64,000 nucleotides of DNA from the NCBI RefSeq assembly GCF_008271745.1, contig NZ_VKKZ01000026.1:146678-210677 (forward strand). Direction: 5' to 3'. Of the stretch, positions 38,937 through 49,774 are shown piece by piece. Positions within the stretch are counted from its first letter, which is position 1, and every line of letters begins with the position of its first letter. The notes below the pieces were generated by a model. That model was not told the DNA's origin, searched no databases, and saw only the letters and a list, made by a program, of their open reading frames with translations. This stretch comes from Rufibacter glacialis (GTDB taxonomy: Bacteria; Bacteroidota; Bacteroidia; Cytophagales; Hymenobacteraceae). The position numbers and the translations under genes were made by a program.

Positions 38937-39485
38937 CTACCGTAACTTCTGCAATATCAGATACAGCATGCTATAAATCTCCCGCAAGTCGGCCAGGTCC
39001 AGGATCGCTTCGTCTTTGCTGAAGGTGAGCACGGTTTCAGGGCCGGTTTCGTCTGCATCGTCCTGGAGCCTGAACTCGCAGGATTTGTGCTTGAGCAGCA
39101 GTTGATGGAGGACAGGGTCTGCGAGGAGGCGTTTCAGGGTGTCTGGTTCGTTCGTTTTGATGATGAAAGCATCGTCTATGTCCTGGAAGCCCAGTTCTAT
39201 GTCCTCCATCCCGAAGAATTTGCCTACCTCATCCATGAACCCTTGCTCGTGCAGGGCGAATCTCAGGGAGACCTGGCTGGGTACCGGTGCCATGAAGGTG
39301 GTAGAAGAGATGCCTCCTTCAAAGCCGCCGCCCAAGTCAATGTCAATGTCAAAGTAGATGGGTTGCCCGGCCTGGGTTAATTGGGCGGAGTACTGCAACA
39401 GCTCTTTTTGGTGGGCCATGTCATAGGCCACCTGTTGCCAGAGTTCTTCTTCGGTGTCGGCGGAAAAGGTCTTGATGGTTTCCAT
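38937..39485 (-). CDS. Hypothetical protein, 182 aa, DUF3137-like beta-rich
   Basis: Soluble, acidic protein with no signal peptide or membrane helix. The section MEDIELGFQDIDDAFIIKTN followed by LKRLLADPVLHQLLL has the layout (FD..FIVK.ND...R.LL.P...) of DUF3137-like domains, but this is pattern resemblance only. A Gly-rich turn (IDLGGGFEGGI) precedes it. The N-terminal helix carries ADTEEELWQQVAYDMAHQKE. Probably monocistronic; a strong terminator lies upstream and the RAYT repeat abuts its stop. Confidence 0.7.
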   Translation of the reverse strand: METIKTFSADTEEELWQQVAYDMAHQKELLQYSAQLTQAGQPIYFDIDIDLGGGFEGGISSTTFMAPVPSQVSLRFALHEQGFMDEVGKFFGMEDIELGFQDIDDAFIIKTNEPDTLKRLLADPVLHQLLLKHKSCEFRLQDDADETGPETVLTFSKDEAILDLADLREIYSMLYLILQKLR

Positions 39486-39523
39486 AGTTGCTGGGAAATT
39501 GGGTTTGGGCAGGGGCGGTAATG

Positions 39524-39566
39524 AAAAAGCCCGGCTGCACTCCTTAGACGAGCAGCCGGGCTTTTT
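39524..39566. terminator. Terminator between the SPFH gene region and the 38937 gene
   Basis: AAAAAGCCCGGCTGC and its exact complement form a 15-bp stem with T and A tails on both sides. It lies downstream of the SPFH gene and upstream of the 38937 gene on the same strand. Confidence 0.85.
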
Positions 39567-39605
39567 GGTTGATGGTAGGCCAAGGGGAAAGCAGAGGCAG
39601 GCACC

Positions 39606-39642
39606 TGTTTTAAGGCCGATTCCTGGAAAAAGCGCCCAAAAC
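39606..39642. repeat. Interspersed imperfect palindrome
   Basis: TGTTTTAAGGCCGATTCC then TGGAAAAAGCGCCCAAAAC. It lies downstream of the SPFH gene. Confidence 0.6.
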
Positions 39643-39692
39643 CCCCTGCCTCAGGACTCAAGACTTCAGACTCAGGACTGGCGCGCCAGCGC

Positions 39693-40487
39693 CTATTCCA
39701 TGTTCTTGAAGAACACCGGCGAATTGCCGTAGAGTGGGGTGGAGCCGTTCCATTTCTCAATGAACTGTTGCTGGATCAGGAGCGGGGTCAAGGTTTGCTG
39801 GCGCAGTTTGTTCGCCTCGGCCTCTGCCTGGGCTTCTACAATCTTCTTGCGGGCCTGGGCTTCGGCTACCTTCAGTTCATTCTCTACCTGCATGGCTTGC
39901 TGTACCGCGCGGTTCTTCAGGTTCACGGCCCGCACAATCTCCTCGGGGTAAGACAGGCCGCTGGTCATCTGCTCCAGCTTGAACCCGTCTTTCTGCAAGG
40001 CGGCATCTAAGGTGTTCTGCACCTCGGTCTCAAACTGCTGGCGCTTGGAGATGATCTCCTCAGTGCTGTACTGGTTCAGCTGAATCCGGAAGGCGTCTTT
40101 TACATAGTTAAGCAGCGTGGTCTGGGTGATTTCCTTGATGGTTTTGCGGTACTTTTTGAAAATCATGGGAGAAGCGCCCGCCTTCACGTAGAACGAGATG
40201 GTAGGGTCTACCGTGAACACTGAGCCGTCTTTGGCATTCACTGTGAAGGGGTCATAGTCATAGGTCTGGATGAAGGTGGGGAACTCGTAGACCTCCTCGG
40301 TGAAAGGGTTGAACCAGACGCGGCCGGTGACCAGAGAGACATCCTGCACACCTTTGCCCGTGCCGTACAGTTTCACCAGCACGCCTTCGTGGCCGGCGTC
40401 AACGCGGGTGCAAGACTGGGTGAGCGTTATCCCAAACACGATGATCAATAGGACACTCACAATACCCGTAGTTACTTGGCGATTCAT
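39693..40487 (-). CDS. SPFH/Band 7 (prohibitin-like) membrane protein
   Basis: 264 aa: one N-terminal membrane helix (residues 7-25, with a Cys in TQSCTRVDAGHEGVLV), then an SPFH/Band 7 domain (about 28-200) starting from the DAGHEGV signature, and a coiled-coil region with EAQARKKIVEAQAEAEANK. Such proteins form oligomeric scaffolds at the membrane, often with proteases. No FtsH or NfeD-type partner is adjacent. It overlaps the preceding small membrane gene by ATGA (40484-40487), so the two are translationally coupled. Confidence 0.9.
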   Translation of the reverse strand: MNRQVTTGIVSVLLIIVFGITLTQSCTRVDAGHEGVLVKLYGTGKGVQDVSLVTGRVWFNPFTEEVYEFPTFIQTYDYDPFTVNAKDGSVFTVDPTISFYVKAGASPMIFKKYRKTIKEITQTTLLNYVKDAFRIQLNQYSTEEIISKRQQFETEVQNTLDAALQKDGFKLEQMTSGLSYPEEIVRAVNLKNRAVQQAMQVENELKVAEAQARKKIVEAQAEAEANKLRQQTLTPLLIQQQFIEKWNGSTPLYGNSPVFFKNME

Positions 40488-40675
40488 TGGTTTTTGATTT
40501 TAGATAAAAGGAAACGGATGAGGAAATAATTGACGGCGGCTAATAGCAGGAAGGCGCCTGCCCCTTGCGCCACAGACGTATCTGAGGGAGCCCTCAGCAA
40601 CCCCGCGATCTGGGTGAAGAGCAGGATGTCTATGATCACTACTCCCAGCAGTAAAAGCAAATACAGTATATTCAT
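40484..40675 (-). CDS. Small two-helix membrane protein coupled to the SPFH gene
   Basis: 63 aa with helices at residues about 3-25 and 40-58, and the loop RAPSDTSVAQGAG. The stop overlaps the SPFH start (ATGA). The positions of the helices and the overlap make it a candidate partner of the SPFH scaffold, but no family is recognised. It is short but has consistent coding character. Confidence 0.7.
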   Translation of the reverse strand: MNILYLLLLLGVVIIDILLFTQIAGLLRAPSDTSVAQGAGAFLLLAAVNYFLIRFLLSKIKNQ

Positions 40676-41212
40676 GGGTGCCTCGTTCTCCGGTTTACGC
40701 CTCTTGGTCAGGAAAATGGATTACTGGTAGAGTAGTATATGCAATATCTGCAATATTAACAAGTTTCAAAGCTGCCAGCCGTAAAAAGCTCCTCTCAGAC
40801 GGGTTGCCTGCGCCTTTCTGATGAGGTATTCCATCTGGGGCTTGGTTACCTCTTTTTATCCTGGTTTTTAGAAAACGGGTTTGAAATAGAGGTAGGGAAA
40901 GGAGCGAGGCAGGAAAGATTGGGGTAGGGGGTAAGCAAAAAAAGAAAGAGCCTTCCCACACCAAGGAAAGGCTCTTTGGGTCTCCAGAAAATAACCGCCA
41001 CCTTTTTGGAGATTTGGCGCTGGGGAACAGAATTTTGTTCCAAATTCAGTTAAGGCGTGGAAAGGTTTTCTCAACGCGCTGCCCTCCAAAAGAGGGCTCC
41101 TTCAGTGTCGGGCAGGCTCTTTTTTTCTCTTCCCTTTCCTACCAAATTCAAAGCACCCAGGTCACCTATTGGCTAGCGCGAGGGATTGACCCGCTGCGCG
41201 AAAGGGCCTGAG
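40676..41212. other. Intergenic region, 537 nt, with a terminator-like hairpin
   Basis: No gene is supported. AAAGAGCCTT / AAGGCTCTTT at 40945-40977 forms a 10-bp stem, and a similar AGAGGGCTCC / GGCTCTTTTTTT arrangement recurs at about 41092-41137. A TTTTTAGAAAACGGG half-copy of the interspersed palindrome lies near 40862. Confidence 0.5.
40945..40977. terminator. Terminator-like hairpin between the endonuclease V and small membrane genes
   Basis: AAAGAGCCTT and AAGGCTCTTT pair over 10 bp. The loop includes CCCACACCAAGGA. A-rich on the left, T on the right. Confidence 0.5.
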
Positions 41213-41890
41213 TTACCTTACTTCTTTCTTGAATACCTCGGCGTAATGGTCTGCTAACCGGGTGGGTTCAGGGAGCTTGTGTTTCAGGGCCGTTTGCAGA
41301 GCGATGGCGGTGGCGGTTTCCATGTCCATCAGGTGGCCGGGAGACACAAATACCGGTTTTACCTTGTCTTTGGTTCTGATCACGTTGCCAATGTGCTCAC
41401 CCCGGTGGGTGAGGGGCGTGATGCTGCCTTTCTCCATGGCTGGTTCCTCATGCCTGCCGGCGAGCACTTTTTTGGCCACGCCCATGGTAGATTTGTTCAG
41501 GAGCACACCCAGTTGGCTGGCAATGCCCAGGCGGCGGGGGTGCGCGATGCCGTGTCCGTCTACCATGATCAGGTCGGGCTCGTGTTCCAGTTTGGCGTAG
41601 GCTTTCACCAGGTTGGGAGCCTCCCTAAAGGCCAGAAAGCCCGGTATGTAGGGCAGTTCTACCTGGTCATAGTGCCACACGCTTTCCACCAGTTCCAGGG
41701 CCGGATAGGTGAGCACCACAAACACCGATAGGATATTTTCCCCGATAAAAGAGGAGTCACAACCCGCCAGTAGCTTCAGGTGGAAGTCTGGCTTCTGCAG
41801 CCGAACCTGTTGCCGCAACACCTCCTGCTGCTCAGTTAAGGATTTGACAAGGACCGGATCTGGGGGCGGGAGTTGGGAAGGCCAAGCCAT
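41213..41890 (-). CDS. nfi: Endonuclease V (deoxyinosine 3'-endonuclease)
   Basis: DNA repair enzyme cutting one phosphodiester bond 3' of deoxyinosine. 225 aa, normal length. Motifs: AGCDSSF (first catalytic Asp), YIPGFLAFREAP (conserved Tyr/Pro wedge and Glu), DLIVDGHG-type sequence here as LIMVDGHGIAHPRRLG (second Asp, His) and VSPGHLMDMETA (third acidic residues). All metal-binding positions are present. No operon partner is close; the 537-nt downstream gap has a terminator-like hairpin. Confidence 0.95.
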   Translation of the reverse strand: MAWPSQLPPPDPVLVKSLTEQQEVLRQQVRLQKPDFHLKLLAGCDSSFIGENILSVFVVLTYPALELVESVWHYDQVELPYIPGFLAFREAPNLVKAYAKLEHEPDLIMVDGHGIAHPRRLGIASQLGVLLNKSTMGVAKKVLAGRHEEPAMEKGSITPLTHRGEHIGNVIRTKDKVKPVFVSPGHLMDMETATAIALQTALKHKLPEPTRLADHYAEVFKKEVR

Positions 41891-41928
41891 AGCTGTAGGT
41901 TCTGCGTTTTAATGTCTTGCGTGGAAGG

Positions 41929-41966
41929 TGTATTAGGCCTGTTTTCTGAAAAACGGGCCTAATACG
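41929..41966. repeat. Interspersed imperfect palindrome, near the family consensus
   Basis: TGTATTAGGCCTGTTTTCTG then AAAAACGGGCCTAATACG: the outer arms GTATTAGGCC and GGCCTAATAC are perfectly inverted. Confidence 0.75.
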
Positions 41967-42208
41967 TAAACTTCCCATTGCTGTACGGCCATTCAGGGGA
42001 ACAGGATTTCTTTCCGCAGTTTCCTTGGCCTGCCAGGGAGGACCAAGCCCTAGCAATTTCCTTCCTGGTGCCTATGGCAAATCCACTGTGCGTCTTGGCT
42101 GGAGCATCATAACGCGGCTCTTTGGTCCTGTAAGGTATATGGAAGATTTCAGGCCGGAAACGTGGGGGCGCTTCTCAGGAGAAGAAGAACTACCCTAGTC
42201 AAATCGAC

Positions 42209-42262
42209 TTTAAAACGCAAAGAACGCCAATCCCTTAGGGCAGACGTTCTTCGCGTTTTAAA
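42209..42262 (-). terminator. Hairpin downstream of the 42308 gene
   Basis: Arms 42209-42226 and 42245-42262 pair over 18 bp with one mismatch (TTTAAAACGC.AAGAACG). Located 46 nt past the minus-strand stop. Confidence 0.75.
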
Positions 42263-42290
42263 GGCGATTTGCTGAAATGGCGCCCAAAAG
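42254..42290. repeat. Interspersed imperfect palindrome
   Basis: CGTTTTAAAGGCGATTTGCTG then AAATGGCGCCCAAAAG. Its left arm is shared with the terminator hairpin. Confidence 0.5.
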
Positions 42291-42307
42291 GCCACCTGCT
42301 TCTCTGG

Positions 42308-44083
42308 TTACTGCTTCAGGAATCTGGCAACTGAGGTGCCTGATTTTACCAGGTACAGTCCAGTGGCGAATTCCCCTAAAGGAAGCACCACGGAAGCCTC
42401 GTTTTTAGGAAGGACCACCGTTTTTACTATTCCGCCCGCGGCATTCAGGATATGGAACGTTTGGTCTTCTTTGGAGATGGTGCCTGCCTTGATGGTCACC
42501 TCATGGGTAGCGGGGTTGGGATAGGTGGTCATAGCCACTGACGCCACCGCTGATTTGACTGACAGGTAGATGATTTTAGAAGACTCAGACGTGCCGTCAT
42601 AATCATGTTGGGTTAAGCGGTAATAGTTGTGGCCTTTGTGGGGCGCCCGGTCCAGGAAGGAATAGTTGACCAGGGCAGAACTGTTGCCGGATCCTCGTAC
42701 CTCGCCAATGGCTTCAAAGGTTTTTCCGTCTACGCTGCGTTCTACTACAAACCGGTCATTGTTTATCTCAGAGGCGGTGGCCCATTCCAGTTGAGCACCC
42801 TCGGCCATTTTTCTGACCGTGAATGCAGTCAAGGTGACGGGCAGGGGATTAGGGTCAAGGCCACTTTGCGTGGTGAAGTCTGCTTTAGGGGCCGGGTGGC
42901 TAATGTTTCTCCAGGAAATATCAGCAATGGCCAAGCCTTGCTGGCCCTTGTATATGCCATTAGGAACACCATTGTAGATGAAGATATCTACCCGGTCTAC
43001 GGCCTCCAGAAAGGTAACGGAGATGTCGCCCTCCTGTGAGGTATTAGGGACCTCGTATTCATTGTAATCCAGCGGGTCCGTATCCGTTACATCGGTTTTG
43101 CTCCTGAAAACATACTCTTCTCCCACAGAGGCATACTCATTAAAAGAGGTAGTCTGGGCAAGGTGCTTTTGGGGGAAGAGGCGAGTGCCGTCTGCTTTAT
43201 AGGCCACAATCTTCACAATATCACGGCTGTTGCCCGGGGTTTCGTCAATATCATTTACTAGAAAGGAGAGGCCTTCTACCGGCACAGAAAGGTAAAGCGT
43301 GCTTTTAGTGTAGTTCTCGGCACCTGGGGTGCCCCAGTATTGCTGCCCAATGGTAAAGGCATCTTTGTATTGGTAATCTGGGGTTACCTGCTCTACGTAC
43401 ATGCCCGCATTTCCAATGTCTTCTTTGCCCCACAGCATTTTCACGCCATCGGTTTCATAGAAGGTGTTATTCTTATTGCGGTTGGGGTCTTTGCCAGCGT
43501 AGTTGTAAGGGCTTTCACCACCGGTTCTGGAAGACCACTTAAAGGTAGAAGTGGGGTTGATGGGGTTCCCCTGGTAGGGAACGCCGGTGACGGTAATGTC
43601 ATCTAGGGCGTAGGTGGTAGAGGCACTGGTGGCGGTGTAGGTCCAGCGTAAGGAGACCTTGCCTTTGTTAAAGCTGGTGAACAGATCCGCAGTCGTTTTT
43701 GACCACCAGGGGGAACTTACCTCTTTCCAGCCTTCCATTGGCATGAAGGCGCCGCCGTTGTAACTGTATTCCAGTTTTACCGAAGGGTCTCCAACTCTCA
43801 GGCCTCCCCAGCTTACTTGGATTTCCTCATAACCACCAGTGGAGAAGTCTTCCAGGGTTAAGGTGTAGGTTCCAGGGGCAGCTGCCGTGTGTACATGTTC
43901 GGCCCGTGAGGCCTTGGCATATGACCGGGTGGCAAGGGGCGTGTTACCCACTTGCCAGTTATGGGTGATGTTGGAAGCCGAACCTGAGAAATTCTCATGG
44001 TAAAGGATGGTTCTTTGTCCGTTCGCTTCTACTTGTAGTAAACTTACTACACACATAAGGAGCATTGGTAATGATAATCGCAT
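42308..44083 (-). CDS. T9SS type A secreted protein, function unknown
   Basis: 591 aa surface or secreted protein. Signal peptide is residues 1-22 (ending VEANGQ). A jelly-roll-like region (about 30-170, ENFSGSASN, FSTGGYEEIQVSWGG) resembles a carbohydrate-binding or MAM-like fold. A second beta-rich region (170-400) holds FLVNDIDETPGNSRD and ITVTGVPYQG. A fibronectin-like stretch (LEWATASEINNDRFVVERS, about 435-505) is followed by the T9SS sorting domain (about 515-591, TTYPNPATHEV to the end). No catalytic motif is evident. It may bind glycans. It has its own terminator and a long AT-rich upstream region. Confidence 0.88.
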   Translation of the reverse strand: MRLSLPMLLMCVVSLLQVEANGQRTILYHENFSGSASNITHNWQVGNTPLATRSYAKASRAEHVHTAAAPGTYTLTLEDFSTGGYEEIQVSWGGLRVGDPSVKLEYSYNGGAFMPMEGWKEVSSPWWSKTTADLFTSFNKGKVSLRWTYTATSASTTYALDDITVTGVPYQGNPINPTSTFKWSSRTGGESPYNYAGKDPNRNKNNTFYETDGVKMLWGKEDIGNAGMYVEQVTPDYQYKDAFTIGQQYWGTPGAENYTKSTLYLSVPVEGLSFLVNDIDETPGNSRDIVKIVAYKADGTRLFPQKHLAQTTSFNEYASVGEEYVFRSKTDVTDTDPLDYNEYEVPNTSQEGDISVTFLEAVDRVDIFIYNGVPNGIYKGQQGLAIADISWRNISHPAPKADFTTQSGLDPNPLPVTLTAFTVRKMAEGAQLEWATASEINNDRFVVERSVDGKTFEAIGEVRGSGNSSALVNYSFLDRAPHKGHNYYRLTQHDYDGTSESSKIIYLSVKSAVASVAMTTYPNPATHEVTIKAGTISKEDQTFHILNAAGGIVKTVVLPKNEASVVLPLGEFATGLYLVKSGTSVARFLKQ

Positions 44084-47035
<2,952 letters not shown>

Positions 47036-47059
47036 GAGGAAGATAAGTTTAGAAAAGGA

Positions 47060-47095
47060 AAGGCCGCTTGGGAGAAATCTCAAGCGGCCTTTTTG
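47060..47095 (+). terminator. icd terminator
   Basis: AAGGCCGCTTG / CAAGCGGCCTT form an 11-bp stem with loop GGAGAAATCT and a T5 tail. A nearly identical hairpin lies at 57777-57821. Confidence 0.92.
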
Positions 47096-47191
47096 TTGTG
47101 CTCTAACTTAGTTTTTGCGGTATCAAAGGAAATATCCTGTCAAGTTACAAGTTCAATTAGTAGCTGATTCAAGCTGTTCAAGACCGTCTGT

Positions 47192-49720
47192 CTACCTTAT
47201 CAGATTCTTAAAAGCTGATCCAAAAATCAAATAAGCAGTATTGCCCCCAATGGTGCCCTCGTTTTGTCCCCACAGAAAAGGCCAGTCGTCGTAGTTCTCA
47301 AAGTGGTCGGGTTTTCTGAACAAGATACCGGGAGCCACGTTGCCCGGGATAAAGGAGAAATCAGCCCGGTTGTTGCCGTAGAAGACCGCTTTGGGGCGGG
47401 TAGCCCCCACGGTGGCTACTAAGGAATAATTGTGGTACGGATGGGCGCCAAACAGGTAGTTGGTGGCTTTGAAAGCATGCTGACCCTCAATGATTTCCGG
47501 GAAAAACTTGGTAGCAAAGCAAATGGTGGTACCAAAGTTCATCACGTCTCCGCTGCCAGCCCAGTTGGTAAGGCCAATAGGCACTCCGTAAGGATTATCC
47601 TTTTCAAGGCCGGCAATGTAGTCTTTGTACTTCACCACATAGGGGCGGAGCTTTTCTTTGTAGGAGGCATCCAGGTGCGGGATAGCATCCAGGGCGGTCA
47701 ACAGGTTACCGCTCACGTTACGCTCCAGGGCAGGCCATAATAATTCCTGAAATCTGGTAAGATACTGCTTCTCGCTGGTGGCAATGTACAGCTGCAGGTT
47801 GGTGGCCATGTTGGCGGCATTGCCCCGGCCACTGGTATCCTGCTTCTGGTTGGCCAGTAAAGTGGTTGCCTCTTTCAGAAGTCTTTTGGACTGTTGCAAC
47901 GCTCTGGCTGAAAGATCATCGTTATATCCTTTCAAGGCCCGGCTGGCGGCGGCAAACATGGTGGCGGCCCTGAGATCCAGTTCAGGATCGCGGCTTGTAA
48001 AGGCCCACAAATCATCTTTCACGCCGCTGGACCGGCCATCCTTGGCTACTTCATAAGGGCCCAGCTTGGGGTTATAAGGAAGATTGTCTGTCAAGGAGGC
48101 GGCGTCACCCAGGTGGTGGTAATTATCCAGCACAGCGTTAGAGAGGGTTTGGGCCATGTGCCCCAGAATCTCTGCCTGGGCTACCAGGTTCAGGGTGCCA
48201 TGCTCAATGAACTGCAGCACGTCCGGCGTACCATCTGGGCGGTGAAGATCTACGTACCGCTGCTTCTGGTCAATAAATGTCTGATCGCGCAAGGGCTTGA
48301 AGCTTTCCCAGGTTTTAACGAAGTTCTGCACCACGCTGATGTTCGATCCTGTCTCAATGTCAAAATCTCCGGCATCAAAAAAGCCACCTACGTTCAAGCC
48401 AGGAATCAATTCCAGGGGTTTATACTTGGTATCAGTGGTGGGGCCCTGGGCGTGAAGGTCGAAGTGATCTGTGTTGGGCGGGGCCTGGCGGTAACCCTCC
48501 TTGAACGGTTCTCCGTGCCACACCCGGTAGGCTTCGTTCACGAACATGTGGTTCATGTGGATGGGGATCCAGATGTCGCTGGTAGCGTCGGTGATCTTGC
48601 TGTACACCTGATCGCCAATCAGGAAATTATTGGTTTTAATATTTCCGTACTGGATGTAGTAGATACCAGGAGTCTTCACCGAAGAGAAATCAAATTTCAC
48701 ATAGTGGTACTTGAAGTAGTCGCCCCAGGGGGCAATCTTGCCGGTGAACACTTTGGTGGGGTTGCCGTCATCGCCTACTCTGAAGATGGAGGCGCTTTTA
48801 GCGGGTTTGTCTTTCTTGTCTAGTTCAATGACCGCCACTTTTGGTTGCGCTGGCAGGTAGCCCACCTGGGAGAAGCCGATGTTAGGCTCTCGTATCCAGC
48901 CTTTGATCGCATTCGGCTCTACAGTCCAGGTCAGCACCTTGCCTGTTTTCCCCGCAGGGAGCAGACTGCGCACCACAAACCAGCCGTTTTGGGCCAGCAT
49001 ACGACCGTCATACAGCATCAGGTCGGCATCAGAGGAGGTGATCTTTACCATCCGTTCCTGGGCATCGGGGGCAAACAGAAAGGTACGGCCAGTTTCCAGG
49101 GGAAGGGGATCAATGAATTTGCCAGTCCCCCGGTCATCTGAAGTGACATATCCTTTATATTGCTTCGGTTTTAGGCTGTTAGGTTTGGTGACGGTGTTAC
49201 CCACCACATAGCGGGGGAAGAGGTTGGGGCGCCCATCCACTAGATAGTTCTTGGCCCAATATTGAGAGGGTAGAAACTCCAGATTAAATCCGGCACTTCC
49301 TTCCAAGGCCTTAGGAACGGGTTGATCCAGGTAAACGGCTATCTCCACTCCTTTGCCCTTGGCCGTCACCACAACCCGTGAATCAAAGTTGTACTCTTTG
49401 TACCGTAAGGTAGCTTCTATGGTTTTTGCGGCCCGGTCTACCTTGCGGTTGAGTATGTCAGGAACAAGGTCCCACTGCTCCGGTGTGTTGGAGAGCCGCA
49501 CCGCACCGCCTTGCGCTGTTCTCACGCCATGGTGAATCAGTTCTATCCCGGCGTTCTTCTCATCATTGAAGCCTCCGGTAAAAAGGTTACTGTACACCAA
49601 AACATTGACGCCTTGCTGCTCGAAATACTCACGATCATTGAGTTTCAGATCCTGGCCTGAAGCATAGTGAAGCGCCGCCAGCAGGAGCACTGCCACTGAT
49701 AAAAGTCTTTGTCTTTTCAT
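47192..49720 (-). CDS. Large secreted GH9-family protein
   Basis: 842 aa. Signal peptide (about 1-22, ending YASGQ), then a large beta-sandwich region (about 25-270), a CelD_N Ig-like domain (FSQVGYLPAQPKVAVIELDK onward, about 275-370) and a GH9 (alpha/alpha)6 catalytic domain to the end. The GH9 Asp pair is in GGFFDAGDFDIETGS. The final helix region NEGTIGGNTAYLIFGSAF has a Glu at the place of the GH9 acid. This long form occurs in Bacteroidota hemicellulose loci; activity could be beta-glucanase, xyloglucanase or glucosidase. The locus context (GH43, esterases) points to hemicellulose. It is the last gene of the minus-strand locus, 54 nt from the GH43. Confidence 0.9.
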   Translation of the reverse strand: MKRQRLLSVAVLLLAALHYASGQDLKLNDREYFEQQGVNVLVYSNLFTGGFNDEKNAGIELIHHGVRTAQGGAVRLSNTPEQWDLVPDILNRKVDRAAKTIEATLRYKEYNFDSRVVVTAKGKGVEIAVYLDQPVPKALEGSAGFNLEFLPSQYWAKNYLVDGRPNLFPRYVVGNTVTKPNSLKPKQYKGYVTSDDRGTGKFIDPLPLETGRTFLFAPDAQERMVKITSSDADLMLYDGRMLAQNGWFVVRSLLPAGKTGKVLTWTVEPNAIKGWIREPNIGFSQVGYLPAQPKVAVIELDKKDKPAKSASIFRVGDDGNPTKVFTGKIAPWGDYFKYHYVKFDFSSVKTPGIYYIQYGNIKTNNFLIGDQVYSKITDATSDIWIPIHMNHMFVNEAYRVWHGEPFKEGYRQAPPNTDHFDLHAQGPTTDTKYKPLELIPGLNVGGFFDAGDFDIETGSNISVVQNFVKTWESFKPLRDQTFIDQKQRYVDLHRPDGTPDVLQFIEHGTLNLVAQAEILGHMAQTLSNAVLDNYHHLGDAASLTDNLPYNPKLGPYEVAKDGRSSGVKDDLWAFTSRDPELDLRAATMFAAASRALKGYNDDLSARALQQSKRLLKEATTLLANQKQDTSGRGNAANMATNLQLYIATSEKQYLTRFQELLWPALERNVSGNLLTALDAIPHLDASYKEKLRPYVVKYKDYIAGLEKDNPYGVPIGLTNWAGSGDVMNFGTTICFATKFFPEIIEGQHAFKATNYLFGAHPYHNYSLVATVGATRPKAVFYGNNRADFSFIPGNVAPGILFRKPDHFENYDDWPFLWGQNEGTIGGNTAYLIFGSAFKNLIR

Positions 49721-49774
49721 ATTCCTTACATCTGTCTCTTCCTGTTCAAAAAGAATAACTGTACTATGGTGCTC

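Larger units (their letters stand above)
41891..42307. other. Intergenic region, 417 nt, with two palindrome copies and a terminator
   Basis: No gene. It holds interspersed palindromes at 41929-41966 and 42254-42290, plus a terminator-like hairpin at 42209-42262 that overlaps the second. Confidence 0.6.
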
